DNA of 63,923 nucleotides from Desulfovibrio sp. (GCA_031280915.1 JAITGC010000099.1:1-63923), one strand, 5' to 3'. Counted from the first letter of the stretch, positions 17,098 to 26,590 are shown. Notes: generated by a model not told the origin, from the sequence alone. Made by a program: numbers and translations.

Positions 17098-17278
17098 TGT
17101 GCAAATGATCACTTGATGTTATTATATATCTTGACGCAATTTTAAAGTGGAATTGCTCTGGCCTGTTATCAATACGTTTTGAACAAAGTTTTGTTATTTT
17201 GAAGATAGAAAATGGATGCATTATCTTTTGGAATTGAAAGGTAATTTGCTCATACCAGGTGACAAGGTAAATAATGTT

Positions 17279-18361
17279 ATGTCCGAATTGAGAACTCCCC
17301 TCACGGGACGGCATATCGCCCTCGGCTCGAAAATGGCCCCTTTCGCGGGTTGGCTCATGCCCATCCAGTATGAAGGCATTATGGCCGAACATGATCACAC
17401 GCGTAAACACGCTGGCCTCTTCGACATCTGCCACATGGGCGAATTCCGCATTGAAGGGCCGGGGGCCGAATCCGCGCTGGCCCGCGCCGCAAGCCACAAT
17501 TTGGCGACGCTCAAAGAAGGCCGGTGCCGCTACGGCTTTCTGCTCAACCAACAGGGCGGCGTGCTCGACGACTGCATTGTTTACCGTTTTGCTCCCAACA
17601 GCTTCATGCTGGTGGTCAACGCCGCTCGCGCCGCTGAAGATTTTGCTGCTCTGCGGGAACGTCTGCCGCTCTCCGTCACGCTGACGGATATTTCCACGAG
17701 CACAGCCAAGATTGATCTGCAGGGCCCTGACTCTCTGCCGGTGCTGGAGCGGATAAGCGGAGAAAATTTTCACGACCTGGCGTATTTTTCTTTCCGGCAA
17801 AGCTCTTTCAACGGTGCGCCGCTGCTTGTAAGCCGCACCGGCTATACCGGCGAACTCGGCTACGAGTTGTATCTGCCTCCGGAAAAGGCGGAAAGCCTTT
17901 GGGATGCCTTGCTGACCGATGACAGGGTAAAGCCCGTCGGCCTCGGCGCGCGCGACACCCTGCGCCTGGAGGCCGCCCTGCCCCTTTACGGACACGAGCT
18001 TGACGAGGCGCATACGCCCGCCGAAGCCGGTTTTGCCTCCCTGTTAACAAACAGGGAGGACTATGTGGGCAAGTCCGGCGCCCTGAATATACGCGAGCGT
18101 CTCATCGGCCTACACCTTGAAGGCCGTCGCGCGGCACGAGCCGGAGACACGCTGACCCTGCCGGACGGCACCGCCGTGGGGCGCGTAACGAGCGGCTCTT
18201 TTGCTCCCTCCCTCGGCCGCGCCGTTGCCCTTGCCTTTGTTGACGCCGCTCATGCGGAAACGGAATATTTTGTAATCAGTACCGCCAGAAACGAACTGAC
18301 GGCAAGCCGCGCAAGCCTGCCTTTTTACACGCAAGGCACGGCCCGCGCGGTACTGCCGTAG
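17279..18361 (+). CDS. gcvT: Aminomethyltransferase, glycine cleavage T protein
   Basis: 360 residues. It transfers the methylene group from the aminomethyl-lipoyl arm of GcvH to tetrahydrofolate and releases ammonia. Motifs: RTPLTGRHIALGSKMAPFAGW at the N terminus, FDICHMGEFRIEGP, QGGVLDD, DLQGPDS, SRTGYTGELGYELY and LGARDTLRLEA. The ATG at 17279 (AAGG upstream) starts just before the conserved region; an in-frame ATG at 17216 would add 21 unconserved residues encoded by AT-rich DNA. First gene of the gcvT-H-PA-PB cluster. Confidence 0.94.
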   Translation: MSELRTPLTGRHIALGSKMAPFAGWLMPIQYEGIMAEHDHTRKHAGLFDICHMGEFRIEGPGAESALARAASHNLATLKEGRCRYGFLLNQQGGVLDDCIVYRFAPNSFMLVVNAARAAEDFAALRERLPLSVTLTDISTSTAKIDLQGPDSLPVLERISGENFHDLAYFSFRQSSFNGAPLLVSRTGYTGELGYELYLPPEKAESLWDALLTDDRVKPVGLGARDTLRLEAALPLYGHELDEAHTPAEAGFASLLTNREDYVGKSGALNIRERLIGLHLEGRRAARAGDTLTLPDGTAVGRVTSGSFAPSLGRAVALAFVDAAHAETEYFVISTARNELTASRASLPFYTQGTARAVLP

Positions 18362-18396
18362 TCCCGTAATGACACACAGACAAGAGGTTTGCCCAT

Positions 18397-18783
18397 ATGT
18401 CCAATACCCCGCCGGATATTCTCTACAGCAAAACGCACGAATGGACCCGCCTGGAAGGTGAGGAGGCCGTCGTCGGCATCACGTTTTTCGCCCAAGAATC
18501 ATTGGGGGACGTCACTTACGTCGAACTGCCCCAGGAGGGAGATTCCCTTGCCGCCGGCAGGGAATTCGGCTCCGTGGAATCCGTCAAGGCCGCGAGTGAG
18601 CTTGTTTCGCCGGTCAGCGGCACAGTCATCGCCGTGAACGCCTCCCTGGAAAACGCGCCGGAAACCCTGAATACCTCGCCCTACGGCGACGGCTGGATCG
18701 CGCGGGTCAAACTCTCCGCCGCTCCCGTCGGCCTGATGGACGCCGCAGCCTATGAGGCCCACTGCGCCTCGGAAAAACACTAA
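18397..18783 (+). CDS. gcvH: Glycine cleavage system H protein
   Basis: 128 residues. The lipoylation Lys is in [12 protein letters not shown], preceded by the typical [13 protein letters not shown]. It carries the lipoyl arm between GcvP, GcvT and the dihydrolipoyl dehydrogenase. No lpd gene is in the window, so the L protein must be encoded elsewhere. Confidence 0.95.
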   Translation: MSNTPPDILYSKTHEWTRLEGEEAVVGITFFAQESLGDVTYVELPQEGDSLAAGREFGSVESVKAASELVSPVSGTVIAVNASLENAPETLNTSPYGDGWIARVKLSAAPVGLMDAAAYEAHCASEKH

Positions 18784-18872
18784 CGCCCGCTGGAATCACC
18801 CCTGTCCTGAAACACGTTTTCCCCGGACTTCCCAGGAAAATTGATTTCGGGACACCCCCGCGGAGGTTTGTC

Positions 18873-20204
18873 ATGCCCTTTATTCCCCATACGCCGCAGG
18901 AACTTGAGGAAATGCTCGCCATTGTCGGTGTGCGTCACCTGGATGATCTCTTCGCCGACATCCCGCCGGAAATGAGGCCCCGCCGCTTCCGCCTGCCCAA
19001 GGGGCGGAGCGAGGCCGCCGTCTGCGCATTTTTTGAGGAACTGGCCGCCCGCAACGGCACGAACATAACTTCCTTCCTCGGCGCCGGATTCTATGCCCAC
19101 GACATTCCCAAAGCCGTGGACGCCCTGGCCGGACGCAGCGAATTTTACACCGCCTACACGCCCTACCAGGCGGAATGCTCCCAAGGGACACTGCAAGCCA
19201 TTTTTGAATTTCAAACGGCTGTCTGCCGTCTGCTGGACATGGACTGCGCCAACGCTTCGGTATACGACGGAGGCACGGCTCTGTTCGAAGCCGCCATGAT
19301 GGCCGTGCGCGCTACCCGCCGCCAAACGCTGGCGGTGGATGAAGCCGTCAACCCCATTTGGCGTAAAATGCTCGCAACGTATATTGCCGGGCTGCCCATC
19401 ACCCTCAAAATCGTGCCTCAAAAAAACGGCATAAGCGATTTGCGGGCCTTGAGCGATGCGCCGGACAAGGAGTGCGCGGCCATTATCGTGCAAAACCCCA
19501 ACTTTTTCGGCGCCGTCGCGGACTACAGCGAAGTGTTCGCTGCGGCCAGAGCCAAGGGAGCTTTGGGTATCATTTCCGTTTATCCGGTCATGCAGGCCGT
19601 ACTCAAAACCCCCGGCGAGATGGGGGCGGATGTGGCCGTGGCCGAAGGCCAGAGCCTCGGCCAGCCCCTGAACTTCGGCGGTCCGTATCTTGGCCTGATG
19701 GCCTGTAAAAAGGAACACATACGCCAGTTTCCAGGACGCATAGCCGGCCGCGCCACCGACCTGAACGGCAAAACAGGCTATGTGCTGACTCTTCAGGCGC
19801 GTGAACAACACATCCGTCGGGCCAAAGCCACATCCAACATTTGCTCCAACCAGGCTCTCTGCGCCCTACGCACGCTGATCTGCCTCTGTCTGCTCGGCCA
19901 TGGGGGTCTTGGCCGCCAAGCCGAGCGCGGGATGCATCTGGCCAGACTCGCCGTCAAACGGCTGACTTCTCTCAAAGGCGTGGAGCCGCTCAATGCCGCC
20001 CCTTACGGCAATGAAACCGCCCTGCGCTTTCCTGTACCGGCGGAACGGCTCGTCAGCGCACTCATCGACAGGGGCTTCGCTCCGGGTTATCCTGTGGGGC
20101 GCCATTACTCCGACATGGAAAACGTGTTGCTGCTGGCCTGCACCGAGACCAACACACCAGAGCAAATCGACGCGCTGGCCGAAGCGATGGGAGGCTTGCT
20201 GTGA
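18873..20204 (+). CDS. gcvPA: Glycine dehydrogenase (decarboxylating) subunit 1
   Basis: 443 residues; GGAGG is 6 bases before the ATG. The N-terminal half of P protein in two-subunit organisms: MPFIPHTPQELEEML, FLGAGFYAHDIPKAVD, YTPYQAECSQGTLQAIFEFQT, and FGGPYLG. With GcvPB it forms the PLP enzyme that decarboxylates glycine. Its TGA overlaps the GTG start of gcvPB, implying translational coupling and equal amounts. Confidence 0.95.
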   Translation: MPFIPHTPQELEEMLAIVGVRHLDDLFADIPPEMRPRRFRLPKGRSEAAVCAFFEELAARNGTNITSFLGAGFYAHDIPKAVDALAGRSEFYTAYTPYQAECSQGTLQAIFEFQTAVCRLLDMDCANASVYDGGTALFEAAMMAVRATRRQTLAVDEAVNPIWRKMLATYIAGLPITLKIVPQKNGISDLRALSDAPDKECAAIIVQNPNFFGAVADYSEVFAAARAKGALGIISVYPVMQAVLKTPGEMGADVAVAEGQSLGQPLNFGGPYLGLMACKKEHIRQFPGRIAGRATDLNGKTGYVLTLQAREQHIRRAKATSNICSNQALCALRTLICLCLLGHGGLGRQAERGMHLARLAVKRLTSLKGVEPLNAAPYGNETALRFPVPAERLVSALIDRGFAPGYPVGRHYSDMENVLLLACTETNTPEQIDALAEAMGGLL

Positions 20205-21643
20205 AGACCATCTTTGCCGAATCCGTGCCGGGCCGCTCCTCCGGCTTTTTTGAATCCACCGCCCCCTCCGCCGCGCAAATGTTGCCCGCCGGACTTTTGC
20301 GCGCCTGCCCCCCGTGTTTGCCGGAATGCTCCGAACTTGACGTTGTCCGGCATTTTACCAGACTTTCCCACCTCAATTACAGTGTGGACGCCAATTTTTA
20401 TCCTCTGGGCTCCTGCACCATGAAATACAATCCAAAATTCACGGAATACGCAGCCGGACTGCCCGGATTCGCCCGCCTACACCCCCTGCTGGCCCAGCTC
20501 GGACGCGGTGCGGCGCAGGCGCAGGGCGCATTACGCTGCCTGTACGAAACGGAACGCCTGCTGTGCGAAATCACGGGCATGGAGGCTTTCACCTTTCAAC
20601 CCATGGCCGGCGCCAACGGGGAATTCGCCGGAGTCAGCCTTATGGTCGCCTATCATCGCGCCAAAGGACGAAAGCGCTCCAAAATGCTCATCCCCGACTC
20701 CGCCCACGGAACAAATCCGGCATCAGCCGCCCTGGCCGGCCTTGAGGTCGTCAATATCGAATCCCGTGAGGGCATGGTCGCGCCCGAAGTTCTTGCCGCC
20801 AGCATCGCCGAATACGGTGACAACATCGTTGGGCTGATGATGACCTGCCCCAACACCCTCGGCCTCATGGAACTGCACCTGCCCGCCATAGTGGCCGAGT
20901 TGCGCAAGATTGACGCCCTGCTCTACTATGACGGGGCCAATATGAATGCCATCCTGGGCAAGATGCGGGTGGGCGATGTCGGTTTTGACGTAGTGCATCT
21001 GAACCTGCACAAAACCTTTGCCACGCCGCACGGCGGCGGCGGTCCTGGCTCCGGACCGGTGGGCGTCAACGGGCGCCTTCTGCCCTTCCTGCCGGTTCCG
21101 CGCGTCGCCATGGGCAAAGACGGCGGTTTTTTCCTCGACAGCAACCTGCCCCTGTCCATCGGGGCCATCGGCCCCTTTTACGGAAGTTTCTCCGTGGTGG
21201 TAAAAGCCTTGGCCTATATGCTGCGCCTCGGCGGCGAGGGTCTTGAGCGGGTGGCGGAATATGCGGTTCTCAACGCCAATTATCTGAAAAAACGTCTGGA
21301 AGATACGCTGGACATCCCCTTTGAACGGCCCTGCGCCCACGAATTCGTGGCTTCTGCGCCGGAGGGCCTGCGCGCGCTGGATATTGCCAAAGCCCTGCTG
21401 GATCGCGGTTTTCACGCGCCCACCGTTTACTTTCCGCTGATCGTGAGGGAGTGCCTCATGGCCGAACCTACGGAGACCGAGAGCAAACAGACTCTGGACG
21501 CTTATGTTGACGTTCTGCGCGAAATCGTGGAACAGGGCAGGAAAGACCCCGCAAGCCTTACGGCGGCCCCCCTGAGCATGCCGGTGCGCCGTCTGGATGA
21601 GACCGCCGCCGCGCGCCGCATGGCCCTGACTGAGGATATGTGA
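20201..21643 (+). CDS. gcvPB: Glycine dehydrogenase (decarboxylating) subunit 2
   Basis: 480 residues, GTG start overlapping gcvPA by four bases. The PLP-binding Lys lies in HLNLHKTFATPHGGGGPGSGPVG near residue 270; YPLGSCTMKYNPK, FQPMAGANGEF and IPDSAHGTNPASA are characteristic. It contributes the PLP site of glycine decarboxylase. The gene ends the cluster and converges with the metallophosphoesterase 25 bases away without a clear terminator. Confidence 0.95.
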   Translation: MKTIFAESVPGRSSGFFESTAPSAAQMLPAGLLRACPPCLPECSELDVVRHFTRLSHLNYSVDANFYPLGSCTMKYNPKFTEYAAGLPGFARLHPLLAQLGRGAAQAQGALRCLYETERLLCEITGMEAFTFQPMAGANGEFAGVSLMVAYHRAKGRKRSKMLIPDSAHGTNPASAALAGLEVVNIESREGMVAPEVLAASIAEYGDNIVGLMMTCPNTLGLMELHLPAIVAELRKIDALLYYDGANMNAILGKMRVGDVGFDVVHLNLHKTFATPHGGGGPGSGPVGVNGRLLPFLPVPRVAMGKDGGFFLDSNLPLSIGAIGPFYGSFSVVVKALAYMLRLGGEGLERVAEYAVLNANYLKKRLEDTLDIPFERPCAHEFVASAPEGLRALDIAKALLDRGFHAPTVYFPLIVRECLMAEPTETESKQTLDAYVDVLREIVEQGRKDPASLTAAPLSMPVRRLDETAAARRMALTEDM

Positions 21644-21668
21644 AGGCGCGGAAGGAGATTCCGGCGAC

Positions 21669-22820
21669 TTACGCGGCGCGCAAGGTCAGGGCCGCTATTT
21701 CCGAGGGCACACCCAGGCGGACAGGGAAGCCGTTCCACAGCCCCGCGCCGGGGCTGACGTACATCCTCATGCCGCTGACCTGATACCAGCCGCTGAGGTA
21801 GCCGTTATTATAGGCAGCCACCAGCTCTGACATGCCGAGGATTTGCCCGCCGTGCGTGTGCCCGGAAAGCTGGAGACGCGCGCCGGCGACGGCGTTGGCT
21901 TCCGCGTTGACCGGACGGTGGTCCAGCATGACGATGAAGGCCCCCTTCGGCGCGCCGGTGAGGGCCGCCCTGGCGTTGGGCAAAGGCAGACCGTAACGCT
22001 CCGCCACCATGTCGGTCAGCCCCGCCAGAACAAGGGTTTCGCCCTCCAACTCCAACGCCTTGTGGCTGTTCAGAAGCATGGTGACGCCCAATTCGCGAAA
22101 AACGCGCATCCAGGCGTTGAAATCCGCATAGTATTCATGATTGCCCGCACAGGCGAAAACGCCGCAGGCGGCCCGCAGGTTCCGTAGCGGGGCGACGCCT
22201 TCCGCCCGGCGATCCGGAAAGCCGTCCACTATATCTCCGGTAAGAACAACGATATCCGGCTTCAGGGCGTTTATCCTTTCCACCACACTCCGCACACGCG
22301 CCCCGTGCAAAAGCGCGCTGACGTGCAAATCGCTTATCTGGACCACAAGCAGGCCGTCCAGAGCTTTGGGCATGCCCTGCAAACGCGCCTCCAGACAATG
22401 GACTTCAGGCACGGCCAGGGCGTTGCGTACGCCGTACAGGGAGGGAGCGGCCGCCAGACAGGCCATTATCGCCCGTCGCCTGCCGGGGGAAAATCCCCCT
22501 CCTCCTCCCGCGCCGCCTGCTCCACCGCACCGCCGGCGGGCTGACAAAAATCCCAGCGCACTGGCTATGTCTCCGCCAAGAGTCAGCAGGGTCAGAAAAA
22601 CCAGAAAAATAAACGCTCCCGTCGAAAGCAGAAGCAGGGGGAAGGGAAGCTCCGGCGAGGCCATGCCCCCAAAAACATGGCGGTACAGAAAATGCTGCTG
22701 CGTGAGGAGCAGGAGCAGCCCTCCCGCCGTCGTTTTGAGTCCCTTGCCCACCGGCAGTGGGAGAACCACCCGGCAAAACAGATAAAAAAAGATAAGCAGG
22801 CCCAGCAGATGAATGCGCAC
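21669..22820 (-). CDS. Membrane-anchored metallophosphoesterase (YkuE-like)
   Basis: 383 residues with a GTG start. Three or four hydrophobic segments fill the first 110 residues; a Gly/Arg-rich linker leads to a calcineurin-like domain with QISDLHV (near 166), LTGDIVDG (near 195), GNHEYY (near 228), LDHRP and SGHTHGGQ (near 325), the full set of dinuclear-metal ligands. Relatives are periplasmic or membrane phosphoesterases of unknown substrate. The gene starts one base from the stop of the upstream nitroreductase-like gene, so they are co-transcribed. Confidence 0.88.
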   Translation of the reverse strand: MRIHLLGLLIFFYLFCRVVLPLPVGKGLKTTAGGLLLLLTQQHFLYRHVFGGMASPELPFPLLLLSTGAFIFLVFLTLLTLGGDIASALGFLSARRRCGGAGGAGGGGGFSPGRRRAIMACLAAAPSLYGVRNALAVPEVHCLEARLQGMPKALDGLLVVQISDLHVSALLHGARVRSVVERINALKPDIVVLTGDIVDGFPDRRAEGVAPLRNLRAACGVFACAGNHEYYADFNAWMRVFRELGVTMLLNSHKALELEGETLVLAGLTDMVAERYGLPLPNARAALTGAPKGAFIVMLDHRPVNAEANAVAGARLQLSGHTHGGQILGMSELVAAYNNGYLSGWYQVSGMRMYVSPGAGLWNGFPVRLGVPSEIAALTLRAA

Positions 22821-23429
22821 TTATTTGGGCCGGCCTATGGAATGCGCGACAAGAATCTTATACCCCTCCGGCAGCTTGAGCGCGGAATCAAGGCCCCCCC
22901 GACCGGTTATTTTGACCACGTCGCCCAGTCCCACGGAAGCGCAATACAGGGCGACATTCTGATACATGGAGCCGACGTGCATGCCTCCGGTTTCGTCATC
23001 GGCCCTGGCCGCGTACAACAGCGTCAGCGGCGCGCCGCCGAAACGCGATCGCGCGTCAATGTCCACGGCCTTCACCAGGGCGTTGGCGGCCGCGTCATAG
23101 AGCCAGACGCCACTCTCCAGCACGGCGAAAACCCTGGCATCCTGTCTGTTCCGCGCCGTGGGCACAGTGCGTTTGCCGTCCGGGCGATTGATACCCCACG
23201 CGGCCCAGAGCAGATTGCTCAAATCCCGTTCGCTGATCGGCTCACCGCTGACCGTCCGCGTGCTTCTGCGCTTAGCAAGGGCCTCCATCAGGGGCATTCC
23301 GCCGCTCATATCGGGTTTGGGCAGAGCCGCCGTTTCCGCCGGTCCGGCGGCGACCCTGGCCGGGCCGAGGGGAAAACCCGTCATGCCGAGCAGCAGAGCC
23401 AGACAAAGTATAGAAACGATGTGTTTCAC
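22821..23429 (-). CDS. Secreted nitroreductase-like (SagB-type) protein
   Basis: About 202 residues. I chose a GTG at 23429 because AAGGAGAAGGA lies just upstream and the product begins with a good signal peptide (VKHIVSILCLALLLG); an ATG at 23450 is the alternative. The mature part has the nitroreductase FMN motif MEALAKRRSTRTVSGEPIS, then LSNLLWAAWGINRPDGKRTVPTARN and a QNVALYCASVGLGDVV helix. The RRSTR motif is intact, unlike its paralogue at 5195. Family members bind FMN and reduce varied substrates; export of such a protein is unusual. Confidence 0.78.
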   Translation of the reverse strand: MKHIVSILCLALLLGMTGFPLGPARVAAGPAETAALPKPDMSGGMPLMEALAKRRSTRTVSGEPISERDLSNLLWAAWGINRPDGKRTVPTARNRQDARVFAVLESGVWLYDAAANALVKAVDIDARSRFGGAPLTLLYAARADDETGGMHVGSMYQNVALYCASVGLGDVVKITGRGGLDSALKLPEGYKILVAHSIGRPK

Positions 23430-23519
23430 AGTCCTTCTCCTTTTTGACATTTTGTCCCTGGTGACCCCACCATATAGCGCAAAGCCGGACAAGCGGCAAC
23501 CGGCCGGGCCGCGCGAAAA

Positions 23520-23680
23520 TTACAGCAGTTCTCCATACCGCCTGACAAAAACCCGCTTCACCAAGGTGATAAGTGACATATAGGTCAAAACGATGGCCGC
23601 CAGCCAGGCGAAATATTCCCCGGCAGGACGACAAAAGACCGATGCCCGCGAAGGTCAGAGCAAATACGGGGAAATGACGC
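23520..23680 (-). pseudogene. Degraded 3-prime end of a MgtA/MgtB-type Mg2+ P-type ATPase
   Basis: On the minus strand, bases about 23630-23520 encode EYFAWLAAIVLTYMSL followed by ITLVKRVFVRRYGELL and a stop. This matches the last transmembrane helix and tail of MgtA/MgtB (pattern YFPWLVA...YM.L.QLVK..Y.RRYG). Just upstream, a different frame (about 23680-23640) reads FPVFALTFAGIGL, resembling the preceding helix. The two pieces are out of frame, so there has been a small deletion, and nothing earlier in the gene remains. The identification rests on pattern memory. Confidence 0.6.
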
Positions 23681-23694
23681 CCTGCTCCGCCCTT

Positions 23695-24903
23695 TCAAAA
23701 TCGGACAATCCAGGCACCGCTTTTGGCGTCGCGCGGCATATCCGGCCCAAGGCTCGCGCGGATCAGGTCGCCCTGGCTCAGGCGCTCCGCGTTTTCCAGC
23801 AACAGCAAACCCTTTGCGCAGCAGGCGTAGCGTGCCCTCCCGCCGAGGCCGGGCACGGCAAAGGGCGCGGAAAGTACCCTGGCGTCAACCGTCGTATCCG
23901 TCACAGTCCCGGCGATGGATTTTTTTGCGTTCCGCCCGCTTCTGGCAACGTTTTCCAGTTCGCGCCCGACCTCCATCCGTCGCAAAAGCAAAAAAGAAAG
24001 ACTGAGTGAGGTCTTAGTCAGCCCGGCCTGTTGGGAAAGCCGCTCAAGCCAGTCCGGCGCGCCGGCGCAGTCAAAGGTGAAATGGCACCACGGGCGGCCC
24101 TTGCCCTCCGCCAGAGGGCAGACGGTATTATGCGGACACGGGGCAATGGCCCTGAATCCGTCTGCTGTCGCCTCTTCCCGCAGGGTCATAATTGTTTTTC
24201 CCCCCAGGCGTGTGCCTGGCTCCACCACCAGAATCGTCGGAAATTGCCGGTCAAAGGAGTGAAGACGCGCGGGTCGCCGGCACTCATTGAGCACATTGGC
24301 CGCGGTGAGAAGCCAGGGACGCGCGCTTCCGGCCGCTGGCCGACGCGGGCCGCCGGCCCGTTCCAGGCCCCCGCGCTCCGTGCGCATGGGCCAGACGCAC
24401 CGCCCGGTCATACCGCCCAGGGTTTTGAACAGGGCCTTACCTAGGGCCAGCGGCAACGGCGCGCTGTCCAGCGCGAGCAGACGCAACGGCGCGTCATCCA
24501 GGTCAGGACGCGCCAGCCAGAGCGCGATGGGAAGCGTCAGCGGACCGGATCCCAGATCCGTGAGCAGGGCTTCACCGGATGTGCCGCGCGGGTCCGGCAA
24601 ATCAAGGGATGCGAACAGCCGGACAAGGCGCAGCAGATTCCAGGGCAAAAAATAATACAGATAGGCGCTGACAAAGGCGGGAGACGACCAGTACGGCCGC
24701 CGCAAGTCCCCGCGCCCGCTCGTCAACAGGCAGGAGAGCGCGGCCGCGTCTTCCGGCAGGGCGCGCCGCTGGGGAGTGTTCAGAGGACGCACGCGATGGA
24801 GTGCCTCCGGCAGGAGGGCCATTGCCTGCCGCGCAGCCGACGGCAAAGGCGGAAAAAATGATGCACAGTCCGCTTCGTATTTGCGTAAAACGGAATCAAC
24901 CAT
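23695..24903 (-). CDS. Rsm22-like ribosomal small-subunit methyltransferase-family protein
   Basis: 402 residues. A SAM-binding region LLTDLGSGPLTLPIALWL (near 115) is followed by ANVLNECRR. The C-terminal half has the Cys-rich pattern of the Rsm22/METTL17 family: APCPHNTVCPL, then WCHFTFDC, and RYACCAKGLLLLEN near the end. In METTL17-like proteins such Cys residues hold an Fe-S cluster and the protein acts on the small ribosomal subunit; that function is transferred by family only. It lies 32 bases after the DUF4445 gene on the same strand. Confidence 0.72.
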   Translation of the reverse strand: MVDSVLRKYEADCASFFPPLPSAARQAMALLPEALHRVRPLNTPQRRALPEDAAALSCLLTSGRGDLRRPYWSSPAFVSAYLYYFLPWNLLRLVRLFASLDLPDPRGTSGEALLTDLGSGPLTLPIALWLARPDLDDAPLRLLALDSAPLPLALGKALFKTLGGMTGRCVWPMRTERGGLERAGGPRRPAAGSARPWLLTAANVLNECRRPARLHSFDRQFPTILVVEPGTRLGGKTIMTLREEATADGFRAIAPCPHNTVCPLAEGKGRPWCHFTFDCAGAPDWLERLSQQAGLTKTSLSLSFLLLRRMEVGRELENVARSGRNAKKSIAGTVTDTTVDARVLSAPFAVPGLGGRARYACCAKGLLLLENAERLSQGDLIRASLGPDMPRDAKSGAWIVRF

Positions 24904-24935
24904 TGGGGATTACTCCGGGCCTTCCCGCAAGAGCT

Positions 24936-26543
24936 TCACGATGACCATGGCTGCTCCCATTGCCGCCCTTGGACAGGAAAAGCGATGCGTTCAAGATATT
25001 CGCGCTGAAAGGAGCGCTCCTGAGCCGGAAAAATCAATCGGGCCTTTCGGCATATACGCGCCAGCCCTTTTCCCTTTTTCGGCTGAAGGGCCAGCAGGGC
25101 TGCGCCGTCCAGAGCCGCATTGCCCACGGGGAGCACCTCCGGCCCAGGCGGCACAAAACCCAGCGTGACTAAATCCTCAATGATGACATGTTCGCCCAGA
25201 GCACCAGCAAGACAGAGCCGGGCCACTTCCCCGGCCGCGACGCCGCCGGCCGCAAGCAGCTTTTCCAGGGCCAAAACAAAGGCGGCCCTGACCTTGAGCA
25301 CTTCCTCCACGTCCACAGCGGACAGCCACAGGCCACCGGGCAGCGGCAGACGGAGTCGCCCGCGCTCCCGCACAAGGCCTGCCGCGATGCGCCGCGCAAG
25401 AGGCATGACGCACGCCTCCGGCGCGATAAAATGCCCGCTCTCATCCAACAGATCCAAACGGCGCAGCAAGGCCAGCAAAGAAATATAGCCCGTGGCGCTG
25501 ATACCCCTGGCAAGGCCCGCTGCAAAAGGCGCAAGCCCGGCCGGCGTGAGGGAAAAACGGGTCACCGCGTCCGGCCCGGCAAGGCAGCCGCACTCCATGC
25601 CTATGCCCTCCAAAGCCGGTCCCAGAGGAACACTGGTCATGAAAATCTCTCCCGCCTTGGTGACCAAGGCCATTTCGGCGTTGGTTCCCAGATCGGCAAG
25701 TACAAAGGGACGGGACGTTCCGGCGTGGAGCAGAGCCAGCAGAGCGCAGGCGGCATCCCCGCCCACAAAGGGCGCGGGGAGAGGCGGAATATAAACGGGC
25801 GGCAAATCCGGCGGACGTACGGTTTCATGCCCATTGTGACCGAGACGGTAAGGCGCGGCGCACAAACCGCTCACGTCGCGCTCCAGAAAAATATCGGTCA
25901 TGGCCGTATTGGCCGCAAGACACACGAACTCAACCCGCCCCGTTTTACCGGCAAGCCGCTCAATCACCCGGCGCAGGGAGGCACGTATGAGATCGGAAAG
26001 CGTGTGCCGCCCCTCTGGCTTGACGGCAAAAGCCAACCGGGACATAACGTCCGCCCCGGCGCCAGCCTGGGGATTCAAAAAAGCTCCCCGCGCCGTCGTT
26101 TTCCCTCTGTTTTTCCCGATGGCCGCAAGGGCACGCCACTGCACGGAGGTGGTGCCCACATCCACCGCCAGGAGCAGTGGAATGTCTTTTGCCGTTTTTA
26201 TCTCCTCCGGCAATGCGACGGATGACGCATCCGATATGTCCGGCGATATTCCCAGCGAAAGTTCAAGGTCCAATGGAGCGCTGTCGTCAAAAATCTGACG
26301 ACGGCAGGCAAGCCTCCAGCCTTGGGCCAAATCTTCGAAAGTAAGCCTTGCTTCCTCCTCCGGCAACGGCGGAGGAGGATCGCGCAGAAAACGTACGCGG
26401 CAAAGTCCGCAACGGCCAAGGCCCGCGCAGAGAGGCAGAGGCTCAATACGCCCGGAAAGCCAAATGGCCCGCGAAAGAAGCGTTCCCGATGCGGCTTCCA
26501 GTTCCAAAGCTGGCCCGGCTCCATGAACAAGGCGTATTTTCAT
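24936..26543 (-). CDS. RACo-like 2Fe-2S ferredoxin/ASKHA (DUF4445) protein
   Basis: 535 residues. The N-terminal 90 residues are a 2Fe-2S ferredoxin domain with Cys in LCAGLGRCGLCRVRF and LACRR. The remainder is the DUF4445 ASKHA domain with LLAVDVGTTSVQWRAL (phosphate 1), FVLADLGTNAEMALV and a C-terminal LAGALGEHV. This is the architecture of reductive activators of corrinoid proteins (RACo/RamA-like), which use ATP to return Co(II) corrinoids to Co(I). The ATG at 26543 was chosen because the ferredoxin fold begins at once; the open frame extends to 26606. The corrinoid partner is not in the window. Confidence 0.8.
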   Translation of the reverse strand: MKIRLVHGAGPALELEAASGTLLSRAIWLSGRIEPLPLCAGLGRCGLCRVRFLRDPPPPLPEEEARLTFEDLAQGWRLACRRQIFDDSAPLDLELSLGISPDISDASSVALPEEIKTAKDIPLLLAVDVGTTSVQWRALAAIGKNRGKTTARGAFLNPQAGAGADVMSRLAFAVKPEGRHTLSDLIRASLRRVIERLAGKTGRVEFVCLAANTAMTDIFLERDVSGLCAAPYRLGHNGHETVRPPDLPPVYIPPLPAPFVGGDAACALLALLHAGTSRPFVLADLGTNAEMALVTKAGEIFMTSVPLGPALEGIGMECGCLAGPDAVTRFSLTPAGLAPFAAGLARGISATGYISLLALLRRLDLLDESGHFIAPEACVMPLARRIAAGLVRERGRLRLPLPGGLWLSAVDVEEVLKVRAAFVLALEKLLAAGGVAAGEVARLCLAGALGEHVIIEDLVTLGFVPPGPEVLPVGNAALDGAALLALQPKKGKGLARICRKARLIFPAQERSFQREYLERIAFPVQGRQWEQPWSS

Positions 26544-26590
26544 GGAAACATGATATCCGATTCCCGCGAACAAAGCAAAGTTGCAAAATC

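Noticed and set aside
16942..17278. Glycine riboswitch before gcvT
   Set aside because: I could not find the conserved core by eye; the visible hairpin does not match that fold.
23593..24009. Plus-strand ORF over the Rsm22-like gene end and the mgt relic
   Set aside because: No motifs; antisense to a Cys-patterned conserved protein.
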